Shown: positions 7,109 through 13,984 of the stretch, piece after piece
Layout of the letters: each line of letters starts with the position of its first letter
Position numbering within the stretch: position 1 is the stretch's first letter
From: Endomicrobium sp.
Lineage (GTDB): Bacteria; Elusimicrobiota; Endomicrobiia; Endomicrobiales; Endomicrobiaceae
Length of the DNA stretch: 16,521 nt
Direction of reading: 5' to 3'
NCBI GenBank assembly: GCA_031278115.1
Contig: JAITKZ010000016.1
Span: 1-16,521, forward strand
Made by a program: the position numbers and the translations under genes
Notes under the pieces: model-generated
Databases searched by the model: none
Told to the model about the DNA's origin: nothing
What the model saw: the letters and a program-made list of their open reading frames with translations, nothing else

Positions 7109-7984
7109 TGATAACATTATTATGTTTTTTTGGTTTTTTGTTGTATTTTTTGCGGTTTGTTACATAGCTTCAAATGTAAAGAAAGTGAAATTTGAATTTA
7201 AGATTAAAAATACTATAGAAAAAATGAAAACAGGGAATTTTATAACAAATTACTTTTTTATCATTGTTGATAAAATAGCTTGTTTAGTAGAAAGGATTAA
7301 ATATAGGAAATTTGTTTATTTCGTTGAAAAAAACGATGCAACTTTAAAATTACTAGGCAAAAAATATGAAAATATAACTCCATATAAATTTTTTGCAATA
7401 CAAATACTTGCTATGTTTGCAGGTATGTCATTTATCGCGTTTTTTGTAAGTTTGCAGACAATAGTTATTCTTTCTACAGGACTATTCTTCTTCTACTTAC
7501 CTGTTTTAAAGATTAAGGAAGAATTGAAAAAGAGGAAAGAATCTATACTTAAGCAATTGCCGGAAATGGCTGACTTGCTTTCGGTTATGCTTGCTGCAGG
7601 GCTTGATTTTTATGGCGCATCCAGAAAGGTTGTTAGTATAATGTCAGGCTCTTTGATTGATGAGCTAAAAAATACTTTGGCAAAAATTTCTTTAGGTTAT
7701 GATAAAAAAACTGCTTTTAAAGAAATGGCAGACAACACAGGTGTTGAGCAAGCATATTCTTTTGTCACTGCGATAAATATGGCTTTAGAATCAGGTACAG
7801 AGATGTCTGATATTTTAAAGAGACTATCTAGCTCATTGCGAAATGAGAGTTTTTCGTATTCGGAAAAAAAGCTCAAGAAGCACCTGTAAAGATGCTTATT
7901 CCATTAGTGTTGTTAATATTTCCAACAATTTTTATAGTTATATTTGGACCAATTGCTATAAGTTTTATTAAGAATGGATTTTAG
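7098..7984 (+). CDS. tadC: TadC inner-membrane platform protein, reading frame broken by a shift near 7865-7871
   Basis: The zero frame runs from TTG 7098 (overlapping tadB by 11 bases) or ATG 7122 to TAA 7887-7889. It has an N-terminal helix, two membrane helices near 7380-7500, and the type II secretion F domain 'QLPEMADLLSVMLAAGLDFYGA'-like block and 'ALESGTEMSDILKRLS'. It then ends abruptly in a Lys-rich tail without the last helix. In the -1 frame, from 7871, the canonical TadC ending appears (AQEAPVKMLIPLVLLIFPTI, then FIVIFGPIAI) and stops at TAG 7982-7984. The join falls at seven A's (7864-7870), read as GAA AAA AAG. The restored protein is about 287-295 residues, normal for TadC. Because the tail is intact and well kept, the gene may be functional through frameshifting or slippage. 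A pseudogene or a one-base sequence error are the alternatives. No Shine-Dalgarno sequence clearly decides between the two starts. Confidence 0.82.
7865..7897 (+). promoter_or_regulatory. Candidate -1 frameshift site in tadC
   Basis: Bases 7865-7871 read A AAA AAG in the zero frame, the same heptamer used by E. coli dnaX and several IS elements. The -1 frame has a TGA at 7844-7846 and the zero frame stops at 7887-7889, so any shift must occur in the 40 bases between them; this is the only slippery heptamer there. Six bases after the heptamer, AAGCA (7878-7882) can pair with TGCTT (7893-7897), a weak five-pair hairpin. No convincing upstream anti-Shine-Dalgarno stimulator is seen. Programmed use is a hypothesis. 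Confidence 0.45.
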
Positions 7985-8016
7985 TGTTTTTGGTAAACAG
8001 GATTTAAATGAAAAAA

Positions 8017-9033
8017 TTAATTTTCAGTTATTTTAACTATGGTCCCGACAACTTTGTTGTCTTTATTTATAGAAACTGCAGAAATTTTATAACTTCCTGA
8101 TGACCCAATAACTTTGTTTCCGGGTCTTTCGTTTGCTTTTATTATAACCTTAACTATATTGGGATCTTTTACAGCTTCGAGTAGATGCTGTTTGTTTTTC
8201 GTAAGATTGGTTTTAATTATTTTTCCTGTAGAATCATGAGAATATACAACATCATTTGACGAGTTTAATAGTATAAACGCCAGATTGTCATTAATTGACG
8301 CTGCATGATAATGTTCAATAATTTTAATTAGGCTTTCGTTATCTCCTTCAAGTTTTTCTATTTTCTTTGAGATTTTATCTCTTTCTGTTGTAAAAATATC
8401 TGTTATTTCATTGTATTTTTCGTTTATTGCATTTCCTGATTTATTTTCAAGGATCTTTTTTATTCTATTGAAAGGAAAAAGTATTAGGAGTTTTGAAAAA
8501 AAGTAAAAAATGATAATAATTAACATCGCTACGGCTGAAGCTATAGAGTAATACTTTATTTGCCAATATTTGGCAATTTCTTTGCTTTTTTGAACGGAAA
8601 CTATGCACATCAGAGTATAATCATTTGATACGGGTTCTGATAACAGAAAAAAATTATCATCAGGCATTTCTTGAATAAGTTCTTTTCTATGTATAACGGC
8701 TTCATTATAAATATTGGTGTGTTTTTCAGTGTTCCATTCATTTATGTTATTGTGTATAATCACCTTGCTATTTTTATCAAGTATAAAACAAGATGTTATA
8801 TTTGGGGCGGTTGCTAGTAATTCAATGTTTGAAAGAAGGCTGATGTCATCGGAGTTTTGAATTGCCTTGTTTAAATATGGAATTGTTGTTATTAATGCAG
8901 TTTGAGCTTTTTCCAATGTAAGATTTTGTAAATTTTTTGCTTTATCTTTTGAAAGCAAATTTACTATCGGATAAAAAATTCCGCAGATAAAAACAAAGCC
9001 ACAGAAAGATAAGAATATTATATTCTTCTTCAT
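8017..9033 (-). CDS. Membrane sensor-like protein (extracytoplasmic sensor domain, coiled coil, no recognised output domain)
   Basis: I do not recognise a named family. From the ATG at 9033 the 338-residue product has an N-terminal membrane helix (about 4-27) and an extracytoplasmic domain of about 140 residues. The segment ITSCFILDKNSKVIIHNN resembles the central strand of Cache/CHASE-type sensors. A second membrane helix follows (about 183-207), then a charged, probably coiled-coil linker and a C-terminal PAS-like or small alpha/beta domain of about 100 residues. There is no histidine kinase, GGDEF or methyl-accepting domain. In-frame ATG 9051 and TTG 9099 are alternative starts. TATAAT (9040-9045, minus strand) just before the ATG at 9033 would give a leaderless mRNA. 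The gene is convergent with tadC, 32 bases apart, and divergent from the DUF192 gene, so it has its own transcription. A regulatory link to the pilus is possible but unproven. Confidence 0.75.
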   Translation of the reverse strand: MKKNIIFLSFCGFVFICGIFYPIVNLLSKDKAKNLQNLTLEKAQTALITTIPYLNKAIQNSDDISLLSNIELLATAPNITSCFILDKNSKVIIHNNINEWNTEKHTNIYNEAVIHRKELIQEMPDDNFFLLSEPVSNDYTLMCIVSVQKSKEIAKYWQIKYYSIASAVAMLIIIIFYFFSKLLILFPFNRIKKILENKSGNAINEKYNEITDIFTTERDKISKKIEKLEGDNESLIKIIEHYHAASINDNLAFILLNSSNDVVYSHDSTGKIIKTNLTKNKQHLLEAVKDPNIVKVIIKANERPGNKVIGSSGSYKISAVSINKDNKVVGTIVKITEN

Positions 9034-9039
9034 ACTAAA

Positions 9040-9045
9040 ATTATA
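9040..9045 (-). promoter_or_regulatory. Possible -10 box for the membrane sensor gene
   Basis: A perfect TATAAT on the minus strand lies seven bases before the ATG at 9033. The expected -35 position (AAGCTC at a 17-base spacing) is poor. If used, transcription would start at or next to the ATG. The evidence is weak because TATAAT occurs often by chance in AT-rich DNA. Confidence 0.3.
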
Positions 9046-9169
9046 CAACATTTTTTTGTGAAGAGCTTGCCTTTTGAGTTTATATTTCTTACGTTTCAAC
9101 TCACGTACCTATTTTTTGAATGAAATCTAGTGCTGTATAAGCATGTTTAGAATTTTGATGGAGTAACTT

Positions 9170-9487
9170 ATGGAAATACTAAAGTTGAATATTAAGGTAG
9201 TCAATGCAGAAACTTTTTATCAAAGATTTGTCGGTTTTATGTTTAAGAAAGAGTCTGATTATGCATTGTTATTCAAAAATTGTAAATCAATACATACATT
9301 TTTTATGCGTTTTGATTTAGATATTATTTATTTGGATAAAGAAAATAAAGTTATACAGATTATAAAGCAATTAAAACCTTTCAACATAATTTTGCCTATA
9401 AATAATGCATGTTCAATCCTTGAAATTCCTTCAAACATTATAGAAAATATAGGTTCTTTAATAGGGAAGAAATTGATTGATTTTTAA
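9170..9487 (+). CDS. DUF192 family protein
   Basis: The 105-residue product fits the DUF192 family throughout its short length. It has the 'FYQRFVGFMFK' opening (residues 16-26), then 'ALLFKNCKSIHTFFMRFDLDIIYLD' (split, 32-56), in which the HTFFM element is the family's hallmark, and a closing 'ILEIPSNII' block. DUF192 proteins are small beta-rich proteins of unknown biochemical function; some carry a signal peptide, but this one does not, so a cytoplasmic location is inferred. The ATG at 9170 is supported by GGAG at 9160-9163 with six bases between. A loose promoter (TTTTTG 9113-9118, TATAAG 9136-9141, spacer 17) lies upstream. The next gene, lysS, has its own promoter, so this gene looks monocistronic. 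No hairpin terminator is seen after it. Confidence 0.85.
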   Translation: MEILKLNIKVVNAETFYQRFVGFMFKKESDYALLFKNCKSIHTFFMRFDLDIIYLDKENKVIQIIKQLKPFNIILPINNACSILEIPSNIIENIGSLIGKKLIDF

Positions 9488-9509
9488 ATAAAAAGTTGAA
9501 AAAATTATT

Positions 9510-9538
9510 TTGACTGTATTATTAAAAAATGATACAAT
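9510..9538 (+). promoter_or_regulatory. Sigma-70-type promoter for the lysS-lol cluster
   Basis: TTGACT (9510-9515) and TACAAT (9533-9538) are separated by exactly 17 bases, five of six matches to each consensus box. Transcription would start near 9545, about 53 bases before the lysS ATG. This is the best promoter match in the window. The untranslated leader shows AGAGGA at 9581-9586, eleven bases from the ATG, and no obvious attenuator or T-box structure. Confidence 0.7.
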
Positions 9539-9597
9539 TCCTAAGACAAAAGTTATTAAAACTTAAAATAAATATAGAGTAGAGGAAAATACGACAA

Positions 9598-11067
9598 ATG
9601 GAAAAAAAAGGACAAGAGCAAGTGGCAACTCCTATAGAGCAAATAATTCAACAAAGAAAACAAAAAGCAAAAGACTTTACAGCAGTGGGAATAAATCCTT
9701 ATCCCGCTAAATATTTTTTGGATAAAAATATTGCTGATATACAAAAAGAGTTTGCATCTCTTGAAAAAGAACAAGTCTCAGGTGTAAAAGTTAAAGCTGC
9801 AGGAAGAGTAATGACTTATAGGAACATGGGTAAAGCTGCTTTTCTTGATATAAGAGACGGATACTCCAAGATTCAGATATATGTCAGAGCTGATAAAGTT
9901 GGAGCAGAAGGATATAAACTTTTCAAAAATATGGTTGATACATCCGACTTTATTGCCGTTGAAGGTATTCCTTTTAGAACAAAAACAAACGAACTGAGCA
10001 TAATGGTAGAAAAATGGACAATGCTTACTAAGGCGGTTAGACCTCTCCCAGAGAAATGGCATGGTCTTAAAGATACAGAGACAAGATACAGACAAAGATA
10101 TTTAGATTTGATAGCCAATACTGAAGTTAAAAATGTTTTTGTGAAAAGAAGTATGGTTATTTCCGCTATAAGACATAAACTTGAAGAATTAGGTTTTATG
10201 GAAGTTGAAACTCCAATGTTGCAGTCTTTGGCAGGTGGAGCTAATGCAAGACCTTTTGTAACACACCACAATGCTTTGGATATAGATTTATTTTTAAGAA
10301 TCGCTCCAGAACTCTTCTTGAAGCGTTTAGTTGTCGGTGGAATGGATAGAGTTTTTGAAATAGGTAGAAACTTTAGAAACGAAGGCATTGATAAAAATCA
10401 CAATTCAGAGTTTACAATGTTGGAGCTTTATCAAGCGTATGCTGATTACAATGATATGATGGATTTGACTGAAACATTGATTAAAGCTGCTGCAGAGAAA
10501 GTAAATCCTGGACTTAAACTTGAGTTTAAAAGAGCAAAAATGTTTGATTTGATAAAAGAATATACTGGGCTTGATTTATTGCCTTATGTTGAAAGTGGAA
10601 AAATGTTTGAGCAGGTAAAACATTTTAATTTAGATTTGACTAAAAACGCTACAGACAAGAAGATTTTAGATCAGGTTTTTGATGAGAAAGTTATACCAAA
10701 TTTAAAAAGTCCAACTTTCATTATAGACTATCCCGCTATTTATTCTCCCCTTTCAAAGGTCAAATTTGATCAACCAGAAATAGCCGAACGGCTTGAGCTT
10801 TACATAAATGGAATGGAAATAGGAAACGCATATTCCGAGCTTAATGATCCTTACTTGCAAAGAACAAGGTTTGCTCAACAGATGGAAGCCAAAAAGAAAG
10901 GTGATGATGAAGTTATGCCTTATGATGAAGATTTCATTTTTGCTTTAGAGCAGGGGCTTCCTCCAACGGGAGGTTTGGGTATAGGCATAGACAGGCTTGT
11001 TATGGTGTTGACTGGTGTGGAATCTATAAGAGAAGTCATAACTTTTCCAGCTATGAGACCAGAGTAA
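9598..11067 (+). CDS. lysS: Lysyl-tRNA synthetase, class II
   Basis: The 489-residue product is full length for bacterial class II LysRS, which charges tRNA-Lys with lysine in the cytoplasm. An N-terminal OB-fold anticodon-binding domain covers about residues 60-145. The catalytic core begins near 165 with '[10 protein letters not shown]'. Motif 1 includes '[11 protein letters not shown]' (199-209). Motif 2 is the region '[19 protein letters not shown]' (251-269). Motif 3, '[15 protein letters not shown]' (459-473), is followed by the typical 'FPAMRPE' C-terminus. It stands first behind the promoter at 9510-9538 and is six bases from lolC, so it probably leads a lysS-lolC-lolD transcript. Nothing is missing or unusual in the active site. 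The ATG at 9598 is the only start giving a normal N-terminus. Confidence 0.97.
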   Translation: MEKKGQEQVATPIEQIIQQRKQKAKDFTAVGINPYPAKYFLDKNIADIQKEFASLEKEQVSGVKVKAAGRVMTYRNMGKAAFLDIRDGYSKIQIYVRADKVGAEGYKLFKNMVDTSDFIAVEGIPFRTKTNELSIMVEKWTMLTKAVRPLPEKWHGLKDTETRYRQRYLDLIANTEVKNVFVKRSMVISAIRHKLEELGFMEVETPMLQSLAGGANARPFVTHHNALDIDLFLRIAPELFLKRLVVGGMDRVFEIGRNFRNEGIDKNHNSEFTMLELYQAYADYNDMMDLTETLIKAAAEKVNPGLKLEFKRAKMFDLIKEYTGLDLLPYVESGKMFEQVKHFNLDLTKNATDKKILDQVFDEKVIPNLKSPTFIIDYPAIYSPLSKVKFDQPEIAERLELYINGMEIGNAYSELNDPYLQRTRFAQQMEAKKKGDDEVMPYDEDFIFALEQGLPPTGGLGIGIDRLVMVLTGVESIREVITFPAMRPE

Positions 11068-11073
11068 AGTTTT

Positions 11074-12303
11074 ATGAGTGCAATGTCAGTTGAGTTTTTT
11101 ATAGCGGTAAGATATTTAAAAGCAAGAAGAAAAGCTTTTTTTTCTTTGCTTACTACTTTTATTGCCGTAGGAGGCACGGCTTTGGGGGTTGCTTCTCTTG
11201 TCATAACGCTTGCGGTTATGAGCGGTTTTCAAAGTGATATAAGAAATAAAATTTTAGGTATGCAACCACATATACTGGTAACAAGAAGCGATGGGGAATC
11301 TTTTGAGGATTATATTTCTGTAGAAGATAAAATAAAAACTAATAAAAACGTTGCAAGTGTGTTACCGTTTATATATAAGCAGGGTATTGTAAGAGGTATT
11401 GATTCTTCTTCAACAGCTGGCATAATAATAAAAGCTATAGATTATGCCAAAGAAGACAAAATTTTAAATCTTTCAAAACAGATTATTGTTTCAGATGTTA
11501 AATTTAACCGTGAAAATATTGGCAAGAAATCAATAATATTGGGGTGTGAGCTTGCAAAAAATATCTCTGCAGATGCGGGTAATGAAGTTGTTTTGATGTT
11601 TCCCACAAGTTTGGGAAGTATTCCTACAATGTATAAGTTTAAAGTTTCTGCAGTAATACAGTCTGGAATGTATGACTTTGATTCTTCTTTGGGATTTATA
11701 GATTTAAAAGAGGGGCAAAACTTATTTTCAATGCCTGATTCTGTTACTGGGCTTGATATACACACGACTAATTTTGAGAAGGCGTCAGTAACTGCAGCCG
11801 AACTTCAAAAAGATTTGTCTTATCCTTACAAAGCAAAAGCATGGTTTGATATGAATAAAAATCTTTTTTCGGCGTTAAAGCTTGAAAAAATAATGATGTT
11901 TCTTATTTTGGGGCTTATAATAATTGTTGCGGCTTTTAATGTTATTTCCAATCTTTTGCTTCTTAGCGTTGAGAAGTCAAAAGAAATAGGGATAATGTCT
12001 GCTATGGGGTTTTCAAATTATTCTATTTCAAAAATATTTTTTTACGAAGGTCTTATTATTGGTTCATTAGGAACAGTACTTGGGATAATTTCTGGGGTTT
12101 TTATAAGTTTTGCATTAAAATATCTTGATATATTTAAGCTTCCCAAAGGCGTTTATTATGTTGATAGACTTCCAGTTTCTATAATTCCTTTGGATATATT
12201 GACAGTGGCTTTAAGTGCTTTTGTTATATCTGTATTGGCAGGTCTTTATCCTGCGCGACAGGTTGCGAAACTAGATCCTCTTGAAGCTATAAGATATGGT
12301 TAG
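11074..12303 (+). CDS. lolC: Lipoprotein-releasing ABC transporter permease, LolC/LolE (LolF) type
   Basis: The 409-residue product has the LolC/E build. There is a first membrane helix (about 22-48) after the typical 'FFIAVRYLKARRKAFFSLLTT'-like N-terminus (split here, 8-28). A large periplasmic MacB-like domain follows (about 50-265), then three C-terminal membrane helices in the FtsX domain and the ending 'ARQVAKLDPLEAIRYG' (394-409). With LolD it extracts mature lipoproteins from the inner membrane for transfer to LolA. Only one permease gene is present beside lolD, whereas E. coli has lolC and lolE. This suggests either a homodimeric, LolF-like transporter or a second permease elsewhere. 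It lies six bases after lysS and 21 before lolD. No clear Shine-Dalgarno sequence is seen, so translation may depend on lysS. Confidence 0.92.
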   Translation: MSAMSVEFFIAVRYLKARRKAFFSLLTTFIAVGGTALGVASLVITLAVMSGFQSDIRNKILGMQPHILVTRSDGESFEDYISVEDKIKTNKNVASVLPFIYKQGIVRGIDSSSTAGIIIKAIDYAKEDKILNLSKQIIVSDVKFNRENIGKKSIILGCELAKNISADAGNEVVLMFPTSLGSIPTMYKFKVSAVIQSGMYDFDSSLGFIDLKEGQNLFSMPDSVTGLDIHTTNFEKASVTAAELQKDLSYPYKAKAWFDMNKNLFSALKLEKIMMFLILGLIIIVAAFNVISNLLLLSVEKSKEIGIMSAMGFSNYSISKIFFYEGLIIGSLGTVLGIISGVFISFALKYLDIFKLPKGVYYVDRLPVSIIPLDILTVALSAFVISVLAGLYPARQVAKLDPLEAIRYG

Positions 12304-12324
12304 CGATTTTTATCGGAATTAATT

Positions 12325-12984
12325 ATGAATATAAAAGCTGAAAATTTAAACAAACAGTATGCTAAAAGAAACTCTGCCGATATTAAAATATTAAAGAATA
12401 TAAATTTGGAAATAAAGTCTGGGCAAAAAGTCGCTTTAATCGGTCCATCAGGAGCTGGGAAAAGCACGTTGATACATATTTTAGGATTGATGGATAGGCC
12501 TACTTCAGGAAAGGTTTACATAGATGGAATTGATTGTTTTGACAAAGACGATAAATATTTGCGCGGCATTAGAAGAGATTCTATAGGTTTTCTTTTTCAG
12601 TTTCATTATCTTATGCCTGAGTTCACAGTTTTGGAGAATACTCTCATTCCTGTTTGGAAAGATAAAAAATCAAAATTAAAACAAGCACAAAATATTTTAA
12701 GCAAAGCTGGACTTTTGCATAGACAAGCTCATTATCCTTCAGAACTTTCTGGCGGTGAACAGCAAAGAGTGGCTGTTGTAAGAGCTTTAATAAATGGTCC
12801 TCGCGTAATTTTTGCAGATGAACCTACTGGTAATTTAGACAGACAGACAGGTCTTGAAATAGAAAACTTGCTGTTTGACGTAGTGGCGGATATAGGCGCT
12901 ACATTGGTTCTTGTAACACACAACGAAGATCTTGCCAAAAAAGCTGATAGAATAATTAGAATTGTTGATGGTTGCGTATTATAA
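12325..12984 (+). CDS. lolD: Lipoprotein-releasing ABC transporter ATPase LolD
   Basis: The 219-residue ATP-binding subunit is complete: Walker A GPSGAGKST (40-48), Q-loop Gln92 in 'FLFQFHYLMPEFTVLEN', signature LSGGEQQR (141-148), Walker B VIFADEP (161-167), D-loop NLD (170-172) and switch His199. The 'FQFHYLMPEFTVLEN' sequence is typical of the LolD branch of MacB/FtsE-like ATPases and separates it from general exporters. It energises lipoprotein release by the adjacent permease. The neighbour LolC/E and the absence of a MacA-like adaptor support Lol rather than MacB function. Start ATG 12325 has only a weak GGAA upstream. It is probably co-transcribed with lysS and lolC. Confidence 0.94.
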   Translation: MNIKAENLNKQYAKRNSADIKILKNINLEIKSGQKVALIGPSGAGKSTLIHILGLMDRPTSGKVYIDGIDCFDKDDKYLRGIRRDSIGFLFQFHYLMPEFTVLENTLIPVWKDKKSKLKQAQNILSKAGLLHRQAHYPSELSGGEQQRVAVVRALINGPRVIFADEPTGNLDRQTGLEIENLLFDVVADIGATLVLVTHNEDLAKKADRIIRIVDGCVL

Positions 12985-13006
12985 GCATAATTTGTATTTT
13001 GCAGAT

Positions 13007-13024
13007 AAGGAGAACATGTAGATG
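13007..13024 (+). promoter_or_regulatory. Ribosome binding site with an ATG-TAG start-stop just before the ilvE start
   Basis: AAGGAG (13007-13012) is followed by ATG TAG (13016-13021) and then directly by the ilvE ATG (13022), all in the same frame. The spacing to the first ATG is three bases, too short for normal use, and to the second nine bases, which is acceptable. The real start is therefore 13022. The intervening start-stop could be chance or a minimal upstream reading frame that moderates initiation. Confidence 0.5.
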
Positions 13025-13897
13025 AAAATTTTTCTTGATGGAAAATTAATTGAAAAAGAAGAAGCGAAAATTTCCGTGTTTGACCACGGTTTTCTTTACG
13101 GCGATGGCATTTTTGAAGGTATAAGAGTTTATAATGGAAGAGTGTTTAGATTAAAAGAGCATTTGGAAAGACTTTGGTCTTCGGCTAAAGCTATTAATTT
13201 AGAAATTCCTATGCATAAAAAAGAAATGGAAAAAGCTTTAATAAAAACCATTTTGGCAAATAAGCTCAATGATGCTTATATAAGGCTTATCATTACAAGA
13301 GGATGTGGCGATTTAGGTCTTGATCCCAGAAATTGTACAAAACCTCCTTCTGTAGTAATAATAGCGGATCAGATTAAACTTTATCCAGAAGAATTCTATG
13401 AAAAAGGTATGGAAATTGTAACAGTTTCTACTAGAAGAATAAGGCAAGATTCTCTAAGCCCAAATATCAAATCGCTTAACTATTTGAATAATATTCTTGC
13501 GAAAATGCAGGCTGTAAGAAGTGGTGCTGCTGAGGCTATTATGTTAAATGCTGAAGGGTATGTTGTGGAATGTACAGGTGACAACATATTTATAGTAAAA
13601 AACAGCGTTCTTTATACCCCAGCAGGTTCTGAAGGTGTATTGATAGGCATAACGAGAGACGCAGTTATAGAACTTGCAAAAAACAAGTCAGGAATCCCTG
13701 TAAAAGAAGTACGCTTAAGTTTGTATGAGGTTTATACTGCCGACGAGTGTTTTTTAACGGGAACAGCTGCTGAAATAATTCCTGTTGTTGCAGTTGATTC
13801 AAGAATTATTGGCGACGGCAAACCCGGCAAAATAACAGCTAAGCTTATAAAAGAGTTTAAAGCTTTAGCCCGGTCGTCAGGCACGCCAATTAAGTAG
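13022..13897 (+). CDS. ilvE: Branched-chain amino acid aminotransferase (class IV PLP enzyme)
   Basis: The 291-residue product is a fold-type IV aminotransferase. It has the N-terminal 'SVFDHGFLYGDGIFEGIR' block (18-35), Arg50 after 'RLKEHLE', the PLP-binding Lys150 in 'SPNIKSLNYLNN', Glu183 in 'GYVVECTGDNIF' and the 'LTGTAAEIIPV' loop near the C-terminus. IlvE transfers the amino group between glutamate and the branched-chain 2-oxo acids in the last step of Val, Leu and Ile synthesis. D-amino-acid aminotransferase and aminodeoxychorismate lyase share the fold; the length and the 'SLNYLNNILAK' and 'GTAAEI' elements favour IlvE. It starts 37 bases after lolD with its own good ribosome binding site and no clear promoter, so it may extend the lysS-lol transcript. 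No other branched-chain synthesis gene is nearby. Confidence 0.9.
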   Translation: MKIFLDGKLIEKEEAKISVFDHGFLYGDGIFEGIRVYNGRVFRLKEHLERLWSSAKAINLEIPMHKKEMEKALIKTILANKLNDAYIRLIITRGCGDLGLDPRNCTKPPSVVIIADQIKLYPEEFYEKGMEIVTVSTRRIRQDSLSPNIKSLNYLNNILAKMQAVRSGAAEAIMLNAEGYVVECTGDNIFIVKNSVLYTPAGSEGVLIGITRDAVIELAKNKSGIPVKEVRLSLYEVYTADECFLTGTAAEIIPVVAVDSRIIGDGKPGKITAKLIKEFKALARSSGTPIK

Positions 13898-13984
13898 TTT
13901 TGTTTATAACTAACTGGTAGAGATTTGGTTAATTAATATTAGCTTATTTATCTGCCGAAAAAACTTTATAGGTTTAAGGCGCGT

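Noticed and set aside
7098..7121. TTG 7098 as the certain start of tadC
   Set aside because: GGAG at 7093-7096 is only one base away, too close, and ATG 7122 starts directly at the first membrane helix. Both are left open; the longer form is given only as the outer limit.
8013..8024. Perfect palindrome AAAATTAATTTT at the end of the membrane sensor gene
   Set aside because: It is pure A/T, partly inside the coding sequence, and too weak to act as a terminator.
9873..10388. Long open frames on the minus strand inside lysS, and similar antisense frames inside tadA and tadC
   Set aside because: They mirror well-supported genes on the plus strand, have no family features, and follow from the codon bias of the real genes.
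13898..13984. Promoter or terminator between ilvE and the AsmA/TamB-like gene
   Set aside because: TTGGTT and TTATCT at a 17-base spacing are too far from consensus, and no GC-rich hairpin with a U-run is present.
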